64,000 nucleotides of DNA from Sisyra terminalis (taxonomy: Eukaryota; Arthropoda; Insecta; Neuroptera; Sisyridae). Every line of letters starts with the position of its first letter. The stretch's first letter is position 1. The stretch is from contig OY292275.1 of NCBI GenBank assembly GCA_958496175.1, forward strand, positions 4,340,001-4,404,000, given 5' to 3'. Below are positions 12,081 to 25,030 of the stretch, one piece after another. Below the pieces are notes generated by a model, which saw nothing but the letters and a program-made list of their open reading frames with translations, made no database searches and was not told the DNA's origin. The position numbers and the translations under genes were made by a program.

Positions 12081-12738
12081 GGAAAACCTAGTGTTTTTAC
12101 TAAGATGATTTTACCCTATACCGATTGGATTAAACAATATTTTAAAGTTTGAATTTTCCGAAAATTTTCTTTGTCAATCGATGGAAAATCGTCCGTAGAG
12201 GTTTTATGAAAGAAACCATTTTGTTTGCGACACAATAGTTTAGTAGTAATTAATTATTTACGAAAAAGAAAAATTAATTTTTTAGTCATTAATATGGTAA
12301 AATATTAAGAAAATAGGATTTTTAGCGACAAATAATAACAAATCTGCAGAAAAATTGAATGTTTAATAATAAAACGAAAGAAAAATTAAAGGTAACTTAA
12401 CAGAACTTCCGCCCAAACCAAAAGATTCGAGAAAAAAAGACATTTTTGAAATTATTATTTTTCCTTTAATTATATTTTCATGAAATTTTCCAGAAAAACA
12501 AAAACTCAGATACTATTAAACTTGCATTTTACGAACAGCGAAACGAAACGGCTTCTTTCAGTAACCTCTACAAACAATTTCCTATCGATTGGCAAAAAAT
12601 ATTTTGCTAAATTTAAGCTGTAAAATTTTGTTGGCTATAGTAAATTTTACACTGAAATTATAGTAAATTCATCTATTGTATATAGTAAAATATACAGATG
12701 GTTATTAAAATAAACAAATTCATCTATAGTAAATTCAT
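12081..12738. other. AT-rich non-coding DNA
   Basis: Nothing recognisable. Confidence 0.45.
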
Positions 12739-13512
12739 CTGCACATGTATTTAAAGAAAATTAAATTCCCTACAAAAAACGTCTCTTTGAAAATTTTTGC
12801 CAGACATGCAGTTTCCGAATAATCAAGCTTTAAACATTGATATAATTTTTAGATTTATCTTCTTTATTTTGGAATTTTGCAACTAACGAACAAATAAATA
12901 TATAGAATTTAACAATCTAGATTCTTCAAGGGAATTTAGTGCTCAACAAAAAAAGTCTCTCAACGTTTTTACATAAAATCACTTTTTCAAAAGTTATTCA
13001 CAATTAAAGTTGAAGAAAAAAATTAATTATTGTTTTTTTCGTTGTTGAACCAATTTTGGAAGAGTAATTTTATGTTAAAAACGCTAAGAGACCTTTTTTG
13101 TAGAGCATTAAATTTCCTTTAAGAATCTATATTGTTCATTTCTATATATTTATTTGTTCGTTAGTTACAAAATTCCAAAATAAAGAAGATAAATCAAAAA
13201 ATTATATCAATGTTTAAAGCTTGATTATTCGAAAACGGCGTGTCTGGCGAAAATTTTTAAAAAGACCTTTTTTATAGGGAATTTAATTTTCTATAAATAT
13301 ATGTGCAGATGATTTTTTTTACCTTGATAGTTTGAAAGCATTGACGCAATAATGAAAGCACAAATAAAAAATCGAAATTAAAGATAATAGACCTCTTAAT
13401 ATTAATATTAAGGGCTCAAATCTTCCCAAAGTTTTTTTTTGTCACCTTGAAAAATATTTTCCATATACTTTTCAAAAAATAAAAATAGTTGATTTTTTTG
13501 GCCCAGTCTAAT
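12739..13512. mobile_element. Family-B foldback, left end missing (B3)
   Basis: The left arm starts inside the family consensus at 'catctgcacatgtattta'. The right arm runs to the terminus GGCCCAGTCTAAT at 13500-13512. The arms meet near 13030 at gttgttgaaccaatttt. Confidence 0.8.
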
Positions 13513-13579
13513 GCGTATGATAAACCAATGAATTTGATTGGGAAGTGAGAATGTTTTTATATATATCAGGAAGTTTTGA

Positions 13580-13665
13580 GTCCCGATATTTCTTTTTTGT
13601 CACCTTGAACAATATATTCGATATACTTTAAAAAAAATAGGCGATTTTTTTGGCCCAGTCTAATA
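13580..13665. mobile_element. Family-B terminal fragment
   Basis: An 86-bp second right terminus (ttgtcaccttgaacaatat ... ggcccagtctaat) sits just beyond B3. It is either a separate truncated copy or the result of a local duplication of the element's end. Confidence 0.75.
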
Positions 13666-15808
13666 TCGATGGAAATATGTAAGAAAATGGACTAATTGAT
13701 AAGGCCCAAGAAAACAGTAAAAAGATTGGTTTGATTCTCAGATTTCTGGATAAAAAAGAATGTACACCAGTGAAGATATCAACAATCGGGAAACTTACAT
13801 TGACTTTAAGCCAAAAGCAAATGCATCAGTTATTCTTAATAAATTTTTACATTTCTTAAAGTAAAATCTTTCAGAAAAGTCGTAAACTTTTGCTCTATTT
13901 TCCCAAAGTAAGAAGAAGAAAAAAAAAATGAAAAATCCATGTCCGATAAAAACTTTAAAACATGGTATGGGAATGTGGGTGAAAAGCTGGACTTGATTCC
14001 GGATTTCTCGTTTGGGCGTTACAGTGGACGAAAGTTGGAAGTTTTCTTTCGTTTTTTTTTTTACTCGTCCGTCTTATTATATCTCCATCTCCACGGACCA
14101 AACATTCACATCGACAAATAACAATAACAACAAAACACAGCGACGGCCAAAGAACAAAACTTTGCGAAAAAACCCCACTCCTTTCCTGCCCCAACTCGAT
14201 CGCCCGACTGCAAACTTCCATTTGCCTAAGTGGTGGCTTCTATCATATCAATTGATGAGGAAAAACCCCAACCCACCGGCCATAAAATCATAGTTTTCAA
14301 TAGAGAAATAATGGCGAGGAAAACTTGGCGAAATTGGCTGATGAGGTGGTGTGTTTAGGAAAGGGGGTGGACAATTTTGAATTTGTGTAAAAGAACTTTC
14401 GTTATTCTCGTTTGTGTTGTTTTCGTTTTAAATTTCCCGTTACCGGAAAAGTGGTACACTTATCATACGTTTATGGTGGATCGTCCAAATGCAGTTGTGT
14501 TGGAGTTAGTTTTCTCCAGCAAATAAAAATCATTTGAAAAGTGGCAATAAAAAGTCATTTTGAAATCATACTCTCCATGTACCATACAGATATGTTATAT
14601 GAATGGGAAAGACGTCCGTGTCCGTGTCCAAGTTTTTCTTTATCTTGGTTTCCGGCCGTCGGTTTGGGACGTCGGCGTCGCGACGCCACTGCCAGAAACG
14701 CTCCGGCATCCCCCACTGAGATACTGTCAGTCTCGGCAGTCATTTTTATTTTCACCGAACCCAACAACCACCACACTGCTTGAAAACGAAGAGACGTAGA
14801 CAAGCATAGGATAAAAATAAAGAAAAAAAAAAAAAAACGAAAATATGGAGAAAAACTTAGCGATATATACACAATTCTTGTGTTGTGTAAAACTTCATTT
14901 ATATGATATCAGATGGAACGCGCGTTTTTCCCCCTTTTTCGTCCGTCGGAAAGATATGAAAGACAGAACGAAACTCATGATATTGCTGCGACATTTTCCA
15001 TTTTTTTTTTGTTGTTGTTATAAAAAAAACCCCTAACGTTTCGGCGACAAAACGACTGTTGATTGAGCTTTTTAATACGGTAAAAGCTCACTAACTACCC
15101 CCAAAAAAAAAATATTTCCAGCAAAAGCTTCTCTATAATCTAAATCATAAAATCATCTCAATTTTTTCCACGAAAAAAATCAATCACTGATAATTCCCAT
15201 AGGTAATGTGTCGTCTAAACATTGCGTTTTTCCACGTTTTGTTCGTTAGTCAAGTGAAAATCACTCAAAGTTTGAAAGCCAAACCGCGCGGAAAATATTT
15301 CCTCAACCATTTTCCTTAACCGAAGCTTCTGGCAAAAGTCTGCTCCAGCTGCCATAGGTAGCTAAAGGTGCACTAAAAACGCGGCACTAAGTGGAGTGAT
15401 GAAGTGTTCAGGTGTATCTCACCCACGTGCAAGTTTATTACAGTATGTGTGAGAATTTCTGCGGAAAAGTCGAAGGAAAACTGAGCGATAAATTCGTTTT
15501 CGTCTTTCAAATTTAATTATCAAAATCTCATCTCATGCAAATGTAATCGAAAAGTTTCGGAAAAGTTGGCCCCGGCTAAAAGCTTCGAAAGCTTTGTGTT
15601 TTTGATGGCCAAAATTTATTCTTTCGTTAGCGTTGATTCATTGTTATTGATTATTTACATAACAATGATCAACTTGATAGAAACCATGCAATGGTTTTAT
15701 AAATTCAAAATTGTAAAATTTTATAATAAATGCTTTCTTGAAAAAAATAATTATTTAAGGGATGAGTTTATAGCTTTTACGGTAAAATAATGGAAATATA
15801 ATATAAAT
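13666..15808. other. GC-richer unique island
   Basis: 13940-15560 is noticeably less AT-rich than the flanks, with CG-containing blocks such as gtcggcgtcgcgacgccact near 14675. Several 60-105-codon frames exist on both strands, but none has recognisable domains, and they overlap in conflicting frames. It may be regulatory DNA or an untranslated exon; I cannot tell which. Confidence 0.35.
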
Positions 15809-16098
15809 TAATTAATAATGTTCTTGGGAACTTGGATTCAAATAATAAGACGTTATTTTTCAAACTATCTCAACGTTTCGTTGGTATTTATTTCCAACTT
15901 CTTCAGAAAAATTTTTGATGTTAACATCCTCGTTGTAAAAACTGGCTTTTTAACAAGATTTTTATTATTTACAACGAGGATGTTAACATCAAAAATTCTC
16001 CTAAAGAAGTTTGAAATAAATACCAACGAAACGTTGAGATAATTTGAAAAATAACGTCTTATTATTTGAATCCAAGTTCCCAAGAACATTATTAATTA
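15809..16098. mobile_element. Small foldback carrying hammerhead-like motif (family R15)
   Basis: Arms of about 130 bp (15809-15939 and 15968-16098) are near-perfect inverted repeats around a 28-nt loop. Because of this symmetry, both strands encode the same accidental ORF. Each arm contains, read outward, CTGAAGA (mutated to CTAAAGA in the right arm), one A, GTTGG, a 9-nt loop, CCAAC, GAAACGTT. This matches the layout of the motif in the family-A and 35-kb elements. Confidence 0.8.
15866..15912 (-). ncRNA. Hammerhead-like motif, R15 left arm
   Basis: On the minus strand: CTGAAGA, A, a perfect 5-bp helix GTTGG/CCAAC with a 9-nt loop, then GAAACGTT. Possible weak U-G and U-A pairing flanks the core, like helix I. 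One nucleotide more than the canonical hammerhead separates CUGANGA from helix II, and the palindromic ACGT would favour helix III only in a dimer. Self-cleavage is unproven. Confidence 0.3.
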
Positions 16099-17194
16099 TT
16101 TACCACACCATAGATGAGAGCAACCAGGATAATATAAAATCAATCAAATTTTAAATATAACCAAATTATTTCGTAAGATAACTTAACTTTGGTGCAATAA
16201 GCTAAGCATAAATATGCCTTCTTGTAAATCTGGGCCTGGAAGGCCCTTTATCAGTAAAACCAGAACATTGAATATTTCTATCTAAGTCATAACAATTTCC
16301 TGGCCAACATTAAGTGCATTTAAAACATACCCAAAGATTCCCAAATTTTACAAGTTTAAGTGGACAAAAGAATAAGTTTGCTTCCATAGTTAACAACAAG
16401 TTTTACCAGGGTTTAATGACATCAACTTTTTTTGAAATATTAAAATATTGAAAAACTCCAAATTTTATGGATTTGAACACCAATTATTTTTTTAACTCAA
16501 ATTAGAAAAGCTTCGTTTTCCGTTTAAATTAGAACTGTGATACTTTCGAGAAAAATTCAAACGATTGATATATAGTTACGGATTTAATTCACTAGATTTA
16601 TCTTTGGTACAGTTTGGGAATTCTTTCAGAATTCTTAACTCAAACTAAACATTGACGGCATTTTTAATAAGTTCAATAAGTAAATTGCTAAAAAAGGTGT
16701 TTTCACCAACAACAATACTTATATTTTGGTAATAGAATATCAAGTAAAGCAATGTGGGATTTTATGAATAAGGAAAGAGCTAATTTTTAACTGCACCAAT
16801 TGGAAAATTAGTGCAATATGTTAGTACATTTTGAATTTATAATGCAAATATGAAATCTAAGTTATTTAATTGGTTAATGCAAAACCTTATTTTAATAAAG
16901 CAAAAATACAAAAAAAAAACATACTTAAAAGATTAATTCATTTTAAGATTAAAATCCCTGTATTAAAACTAATTAACTTGTTTAGTTATTAGAGAACAAA
17001 AGGGTTAAAAAATAGTCTTATATTTTACCGGAAGTTTTTCTTATGACCTAATATTATCATGGTGGCAAAAGATATATTCCGTTGCAAGGAAAAACCTGTC
17101 CAAAATGAGGGTGACAAAATAAATTTGAATTATTTAGCAATTCGTTTATAGAGAAAATGATTAAATAATTATAAGTGGTATGCATCTCTTTTCA
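16099..17194. other. AT-rich non-coding DNA
   Basis: Nothing recognisable beyond A/T runs. Confidence 0.45.
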
Positions 17195-18140
17195 TAGGGT
17201 GAGTTTTCCTTATAATGATTTATTTATCAATGAATTATAAAACACTGCACTTGTGTGAGTAAAACTATTAAAAAATTTTCTTCCTGTAAGCGAAATCGTT
17301 TCAAAGTTCTCAAAAATGACTATTTTCAAGTGCTAGAAAATAATATAAGGTATGGTTTTTTTTACTACAAATCAACAGAATATTGTTTGTTTAATCATCC
17401 TAAAAGTATTTACACAAAAATATATATTGTATTTAGTGGCTTAATCCTTAAGAAATTGAAGTGGAAAGTTAAGGATGTCGAAATTCATGCAGCAAATTTG
17501 CCCTGAAATTGATCGTTTTCAGGGGATGAGTTTTCCTTATAAGGGCTAATTTTGTAAACGGAATATGAAACACCACTCTTGTGTGAGTTGAAGTGTGAAC
17601 AAATTTTTGACCTGTGAGCAAAAGAACAAGCACAATATCGTTTTAAAGTTCCAAAAAGAGCCATTTTTGAGAGCAAGAAAAGGATATAAGGGATGTTTTT
17701 TTTTGCTACAAATTAAGAGAATATTATTTGGTAAGTTGACCTAAAAATATTTGCATAAATTTATATAATATATTGCATTAAGGGGCTGAATCCTTGGAAA
17801 ATTTAAACGAAATGTACAGGATGTCAAAATGTATGCAGCAAATTTGCCCTGAAATCGGTCATTTTTAAGGAGGTGAGATTCCCTTACAAGGACTATTTTT
17901 GAAAATGGATTATTAAGTAATTGCATACAGCAAATTTACATTGATAAGTATTTTGTTTATTTACCCTGAAATCGGTCATTTTTAAGGGGTGACATTCCCT
18001 AATAAGGACTATTTTTGAAAACGGATTATGAAACAAGGCCCTTATGTGAATACAACTGTGAAAAAAATTTCGTCCTGTGTGCAAAAGGACAGCCATAATA
18101 TCATTTCAAAGTTCCAAAAAGGACTATTTTCAAGTTCAAG
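17195..18140. repeat. Degenerate ~330-345 bp tandem repeat
   Basis: Four successive copies begin near 17195, 17521, 17867 and 17986 with ggg(g)tgag/cattttccttataa. Each continues through cttgtgtgag, then a conserved block of the form ggacagccataatatcatttcaaagttcc. The third copy is internally deleted. A further copy lies at 24740-25030. The short frames that run through the units are not conserved in phase, so I regard them as non-coding. Confidence 0.7.
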
Positions 18141-18275
18141 AAAAATTTAATGCCTTCATTGATCATTTAATTGCTGAGGTGCAGGCTGAATTTCTCAAAG
18201 GGATGGGAACTCAGGAGCAAATAAAGCGAAAACCTTCATTAAGAAGGCTCGAAAGTATGGAGGGTATATTCCAAT
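18141..18275 (+). pseudogene. RTE-like reverse transcriptase fragment
   Basis: The plus strand reads FIDHLIAEVQAEFLKGMGTQ, equivalent to the conserved EEQAGFRKGRGT segment of RTE-like non-LTR reverse transcriptases, and then loses frame. Only about 45 codons remain. The same segment recurs twice at 49.8-50.2 kb, which supports the assignment. Confidence 0.6.
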
Positions 18276-18289
18276 ATTGGTTTTAAGTA

Positions 18290-19469
18290 TGTTAATATAA
18301 AACTTGAAAATTTTCTACATGAAAATAATTATTTAATTCAAAATAAATCCCTGTTTTAATCAATTGTGGATCCCTCTACGGTCAATTCTTGGATATCATA
18401 TAAAAAAAACTGCAAATGATTTGAGCAAAATCCATCGTACTTTTTAATTACAAAACCCTATAAGCTCAATGCTGATAAAAGTAATGAAGTGGTAGAAAAT
18501 TTATACTTTTGCGAATTGATTACTTTTGGCGAACAGCACCATCACTTATTGGCAAATTCCGAATTCATATTAACACACCCCGTATACATATCAACCGAAA
18601 ATTTTCATACTGGAAGACTGTTAAATAATCAAAAATATTTAAGAATATTTTCTTAGAGAAAACAAATCAACTGTCGCTAGCAATTGATCTGCAGGAGCCA
18701 AAATTCAGCAGTAGAAAAAGTGTTGCATTCCAATACTATAACCACTGGCTATACATAAATTATAATTATTATAATAATTTTAAGACAACAAGGAGTAAAA
18801 TTTGATACAATAGTTTTTCAACAATAAGGGAAAGTTGTTTTGAGAAGACTGACACAAAAAATGGGCTTTTAATTGACTACGAATAATTGAAAATATTGGC
18901 CTAAATTTGTGTTTAAAAGAAACTATTGTTGCTAAATAAAGTGAAGTCATAATTGTATTAATATGCCATAATTTCGATGATCTTAACCCTTACAACTCCG
19001 TTGGCGCCGCTACGGCGACATAGAGAATATTTAAACTCCGATTAACAAATTTATATGACAATAAATATATAATTCTTAAACTTAATTAAACCTTTTTATT
19101 CATTATTACACTGGAAATTTTTCTTTCAATTTTTTAAAAGTATGGTATACTAAAATTCTCTAATACTTTTGCTAAAATTTCGTGCGAAAAATGCTCTGGA
19201 ATGGTAAGGGTTAATACAACCTTTTGATATTTTTGTGTTTTTTTTTAGACAAAAATCGGCATTCTCAATTTTCGGAATTGAAATTCAAAATTTTTTTTTC
19301 TTAGATAAATTTATCCATTGACTTACCATTTAGGAAGTGTTAATGAAAAAAAAAACCTTTCAATTATTAGGTAGGAAACCCTAAATTTTAAATTTTCGTG
19401 AGAATGTTGGACTAAAGAAAAATAACCGAATGAAGTCTGGTAACCGATATAGAAGAGCACTGCTATACA
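18290..19469. other. AT-rich non-coding DNA
   Basis: No repeat or gene recognised. Confidence 0.45.
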
Positions 19470-19512
19470 TGGTGGCATAGTGGATAGGTACGTGCTTTAT
19501 TTTCGATTTCTT
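19470..19512 (+). other. tRNA-like promoter remnant (weak)
   Basis: TGGCATAGTGG fits an RNA polymerase III A box, and TTTTCGATTTC about 25 nt downstream is a poor B box. This could be a decayed tRNA-derived SINE head. No cloverleaf can be completed. Confidence 0.15.
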
Positions 19513-22126
19513 TCGTTTCATTAGGATCACATGCAAGTACGTGGTTAATCAAAATTCGCCAACGTCGAAGCGGAACCGGGAGCCTCTTCTTCCTGAAGTG
19601 GCCATTTCAACAACACACATATGTCAGGGGAAAATGTACATCCGGTCCGCCAGAGAATATTTATCTTCGCGATACCTTCCTTCGTGCCTCCAAACCACCA
19701 CCACCGCCATCACCGCCTCTCGACAATTTCCCCCATTTGAAATACAAACCCACCCCCACAAGGGAAAAAAAATCAATTTATTCCAAACGGTCGTCTTTTT
19801 TTGAGTCATTTTTTTTTTGCTGCTTGGATTAGAACGAATTTTCTCCTCCGGTACGTGTTATATATATTTGCCGGGTATTAACAAAAGCAGGGAATCCGGG
19901 ATAGTCCTTGAGAATGAAATATATATATAGAAATTGTTAATTCCCGTCACACAGGTGAATAATCCAGGCGCATTTAGCGTTAAGCTTTTGCGAAACTTAC
20001 AAGTCGTAACAAAATGAATTGGATTCGTGTAATTTTATGAAAGTTTGTTTGGTGTCCGTGGCGTCGCATGGCCGTAAGGGATGAGGCCTGTCTTTCTGTC
20101 TCGACAACGACATAAACGGCATTAAGCTTCCCCCTGTCGACTTTTTTCACCCCTTTTTTCGACCGGGATTCAAATGGCTTTGTAATAAAGAAAAATGAAA
20201 ATATCATAAGCGTTTCCATTTCACAATCATTTGTCACACCTTATCCCACCGCCGGAAAAATCTAATTTTCCAATTAAACATTCCTGGACGACAAATAATT
20301 GAAGCTTGCTTTTTGGGTAGCACATATCGACAAGCTGGCGGAAAATCGGTGCAGGTTTGGGGGAGCATTTTTTTTTTTGTTATAAAGAGGCGACATTCAT
20401 TAATCATTCGAATAAAAAGCGACTTTCTAGTACATAAAATGTTACAATTTAAATGAGAATATTACGATAAGAGTCCTCGAGTTCACATTGAAATTCTGGA
20501 ACAACTTTAATAATGATTCCAATTAAACAACATGGTGTCTGTCTGTCTATTTTAAGTGAGACAAACGTCCCGTTCGGGATGAAGAGGACACTTCATAATC
20601 ACAACCCGTTCTGGTGATTTGCAACCCCCCCGAAAAGCTCCATAAGCGGAGTGTACAAATGGCCGAATACGCTGATGTTGGGAAAGACAGGGAAAGGAGG
20701 GTGAATAAATTGGTGCATTACGATAGATGACTGAGGAACTAAAATTATGCAAGTAGCTTAATTTGCATCTTTTTTTTTATTTTATTGTTGAATTATGCAA
20801 TAAATTTTCTTTTGAAGAAAAACCAGGTCAAAATCTTAAAAAAAGCTTTGGGAAACTTGTTGATTTTTTTGCATCTAGCATTGAATTATTTGCAAAGTTT
20901 TTCGGTTAACCACGCCAATAAATAACGTAGCTACTTGTAATTAAAAGACATTTCCAATTTTCCAATGAAATTTTCGCACCACATTCAAGGTACGAACTAT
21001 TTTAATTAGTTGGGGATCACAAAGAAAAGTGTTGACACCCTAACGCTGTTTCCTTTCCGGCATTAATCACAACGCATACCGGAACCAAGAAATATTTTAA
21101 AATTATCGATCCCACCAACGATCGTTTATCCCTGAAAATAGTTTCCCCGAAAACGACCAAATGAAATTTCTTGTCAAACTAATTAATAGTTCGGTTTTTG
21201 TCGAGGAATTTTACCTCGTTATGACAAATGGTTCGTTATGCATCGGCTATTGTTGAAATAAAATTTTCGTCAATTTAATTAAAATCAATTCGTTCCATTC
21301 GAAACGATCCTCTTAGCCAAATTGCTGATTTCCATTTTTCCAATTAACTTATCGTAGCAGCAAATTGAACTGGCACGAAAAGAACAACGCCATGGCATAA
21401 GGGAATTTATGATTATTATTATTTCCAGCATTATCATGAAATTTCAACGATCCCGTTTTGTTGTTTTTAAAACGTTAAATTTCGCGACAACCAAACGAAA
21501 ATGTTCCCAGACAAATATCATCGCGTATGAGACCATTATTTTCTACGTAATAAAAATTTGTTCGGCTAAAAATCGTAAGGATCGTAAACATATTTATCCG
21601 CTAGTTTTTGAAGCAGCTAAGAATCGTACGAAGAGAGAAGAAGAAAAAAAAATATTCCGTCGAACGAAAACGAATAAACGATGGATATCGTAAGAAAATT
21701 CCGCCAGCAAGTAAATAAAAATTTCGAAATGGAATTGCTTTACGAAAAAAAAAAATAGAAACAAAACGGCGGCGCGATGGTGTTGTGACGACGGTACCGA
21801 GGAAGGAATTGGGGTGGAAAATGGGTGAAAAAAAGTTTGCAGATTTATCTGATGTTTATACACAATTTACATGAAAACAGAAATAATGCTGTGTCAATGT
21901 GTACGAAAGGAAGGAGGATGGCTCGACTAAAAGAAGCTTTGTTCGAGTGTTTATTTATTTATTGACGAGAACGAGGGAATTTGTACGATAGCTGAAATTC
22001 TTGCGTTTTAAATCCCATTTATTTTTATTTTTTTGTATAAAACATTTTTTTTCTATTTCAATAAAATTACGCTAAGATTTCGTCTCGAAAAAAAATGTAT
22101 GACTTACTTTAACTTCTGTTCTCTTC
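19513..22126. other. GC-richer unique island
   Basis: Low in repeats and with more CG-containing words than its neighbours (for example tttcgaccgggattc near 20160 and caacccccccgaaaagctcc near 20622). No frame shows a domain or splice-consistent structure. It is a candidate for conserved non-coding or regulatory sequence, which would need cross-species comparison. Confidence 0.35.
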
Positions 22127-22608
22127 TGGAAAGAAAAAAGCTCAAAGCTCTCATTATACTGGAACTTTAAGACAGAAAAGGCTAATAGCATTGATGCAGT
22201 CGATAAAGTAGGTTTCCAGGAGGTATCTAGCCACAAAAATTTGATTCGTTGAATAATTTAGAGGGAACAGCAAGGTTGTTTATCATACCCAGCAAAAAGA
22301 GTCATTCCAGAAGAGATCAAGCCGCATGGTTTATGATTTTCATATAAAAAATTTAGGAAAATCATTGGGGTAGTAGAACTACTAATTCATTGGCATTATT
22401 TTTTTTTCTAATTGCATATCTTTCGATCGGTTTTCATTCGATATTCGAAGTCAAAAATTGGTCAATTTCATAGGTTTCCATAAAAAAAGACATTCTGGAA
22501 AGAAAAAAGCTCAAAGCTCTCATTGTACTGAAACTTTAACACAGAAAAGACTAAAAGCATTGATGCAGTCGATAAAGTAGGTTTTCTGGAGTTATCTAGC
22601 CACAAATA
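22127..22608. repeat. ~112-bp direct repeat, two copies
   Basis: 22127-22240 is repeated at 22495-22608 (tctggaaagaaaaaagctca ... gcattgatgcagtcgataaag ... tatctagccacaaa) with a few differences. The two copies are 368 bp apart. Confidence 0.8.
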
Positions 22609-24545
22609 CACATAAAAGTACATAAAACATGATGCCATAAAATATCATGTATAGATATGTTTTAACAATCCTTAATAACAACGTCTTAAAAATTATATGA
22701 ATACATTACAAAATTATATTTTATAATTATATTAATTAATAATGAAAAATATAATGTATTATTATGTATCAATCGGTATTCCTTACACAATTATTAATAT
22801 TAAATTGAATAATTTAAAAAAAAAATCCTTTTTTTAAAACTTATTTTATTTCTCCAAACAATAATAGGCAAACGAATGTAATATGTATGTTTATATGTCG
22901 GCAAAGACAAAAAACAAATATTGTAAACACATACGTGTGAGTGAAATACAATAATTGTCTCAAATTTGAACTGAATGATTGTTGCTATGGTTTCAACCAT
23001 AATTTTGATTTCATTCAATCAATTGCCAATATTAGCCATTTGTCAGTTGTGTCAGTATTGGGTGGTGAATATTTCACGGGAAATTACTAGTTGTGTATTT
23101 ATAAGGATATTGTTTTGTCTTTAAAATTTGAAAAAAATAGTCCAACGTAGTCTATGATCTTAAAAAAAATACAAGTGACAGTGATTTTTAGCCTGTTGTC
23201 ATCATGTTTTTAAGTTTGTAATTTATTACTATGATTTTGGTTACTTTTCGAAGAAATTTTCCCATTGTCTTACGCAAAACTTGAAATTTCTTAAAAGATA
23301 TTCAAATTCAAGGATCTGAATTATTTTGGAGAAAAACATTTGCCATTTGTCCATTGTTGCAACATCTGTATCAAATGAAATAAAAATTGCATTAAGCTTT
23401 CACTTGTTACACGTTTTTTTTTTCAACCCTCATCACAACAAAACTGTTATTATATATCAATTTACACAAACTTTGTCAACACGACCCCATTACCCGTACA
23501 ACCCTAAGAAATTAACTTAAAAAAAAAAATCCTCCAAAAATTACCCACATTACCGAAGCGTAAATTGCAAATAAATTATAACACTACGGAAAAACACTCG
23601 AAGGAAGAATCAATTACATTGCCACACGGTGAAATAATGCCAAATTATTTTCTATAGTTGCAATGGGCAAAAAAAAATCAAGTTTTTCCCCCCATCCATA
23701 TGTTGAATTAAAAGTTAAAGCTTACGACTGGGAAAGAAAAAAAAAAGCACTGCGTTGAATAAAACGTGTCAAGCTTCCATTAGGGGTAGTAAATGTCAGG
23801 AGCATTCAACGACTGTCGTTTGTTTTAAGAGCCTTTATGGCACACAAACATTTGTAGGATTTCTGTTTTCTCTTCATATCTACATTTGTATAAATAACGT
23901 TTAAAGTGTCTGTTGCTGATTTGAAAAAAAAATATATAGTTAAGCCATATTTACCAATAAAATTACCACAATTTCTTTTGAAATTTATATAGGGGTTTAT
24001 AAAACATTGATCCTTTATTTTACACCAAGAGTAAAATTTCAATCGAGATGACAAAGAACTTGAAAAACGAATTCTTAAGTTTAACTCTTTGACATAAAAT
24101 CAAACGGTGAAATATTTTCAAATAAAACATCCCTTATTGACGAATGAAATTCTAGACTTGTAGACTAATCAAGAACAATAACGTCCCATTTCCAAGTTCA
24201 CCATTTGAATTGTAAACTTCACGTTTCGTATTTCGAAATTTAATTAAAAATACAACACGTTTTCGATTGTCTGATAAAATTTCTGCAGAAAACTAAATCT
24301 AGAAGTAGTAAATGAAAATGGGACACCCCCAGTCTAGGGGTGTCATAGAGTTTGGAAAAAAAACTCTTAATAATACATAGGAGTGGATAAATTCGTTTCA
24401 TTTTTTATTTTTGAGTAGAAATTTATGGTAAAAGGAAATATTAATTAATCTTTTTTTGGTTTTAAAATTTCGTCTGCTTAATTTTTTTTGATTGTAAAAT
24501 AAAAATGGATAACAACAATCATATTGTAATAAAAATTTGAACTAT
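22609..24545. other. Non-coding DNA
   Basis: No gene or repeat family recognised. It is AT-rich, with homopolymer runs near 23518. Confidence 0.4.
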
Positions 24546-24650
24546 GAATTTTAAAATTTAAGGCTTTCACAGTCAGTCTTATTCAAAATACAACTCTATA
24601 TTGAAAAAGTTGTGGCTTTTGGATTCAAAGCCGTGTTAAAAGATTGAAGT
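24546..24650. mobile_element. Solo end fragment of the 35-kb foldback family
   Basis: It matches 35138-35227 (taaggctttcacagtcagtc ... aaaaagttgtggcttttgg ... aaagccgtgttaaaagattga) and stops just before the hammerhead-like block, as expected for a truncated insertion. Confidence 0.7.
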
Positions 24651-24739
24651 ATTTTAAATGAACTAAGAATTGTTTAACTATTGATTAAGTATCACCAGTA
24701 AATAACAAAATTGATATTTCACAGAATTATAACACAATT

Positions 24740-25030
24740 GGTTTTTTTGCTACAAATTTACAAAAAGTTGTTAAATGAATCGTTCTTATGTGTTTGAATA
24801 GTTAAGGATTCAAAAATGTATGCATCTTTTCCCTGAAATACGTCGTTTTCTAGGGGTGAATTTTCCTCTTAAGGCCTATTTTTATGAATGGATTTTAAAG
24901 TATTGCCCACGTATGACTACAAGTTTGAAAAAAATACATCCTGTGTTTAAAAGGACAGCCACAATATCATTTCAAAAAGGACAACTTTTAGTTGCAAAGA
25001 AAGGATATAAGAAATGGTTCGATTCCCGAA
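24740..25030. repeat. Dispersed copy of the 17-kb tandem repeat unit
   Basis: It contains the same order of blocks as one unit of the 17.2-18.1 kb array: ccctgaaata.gtcgttttc, aggggtgaattttcct, and aaaaggacagccacaatatca. Confidence 0.65.

Noticed and set aside
14541..14872. Overlapping frames on both strands in a GC-richer island, possibly an exon
   Set aside because: Three mutually exclusive frames are equally open, with low-complexity translations (poly-Phe, poly-Thr) and no domain, so the openness reflects composition.
15818..16089. Two 74-codon frames on opposite strands encoding nearly identical peptides
   Set aside because: They are the two arms of one palindrome read in both directions; the identity comes from symmetry, not from coding selection.
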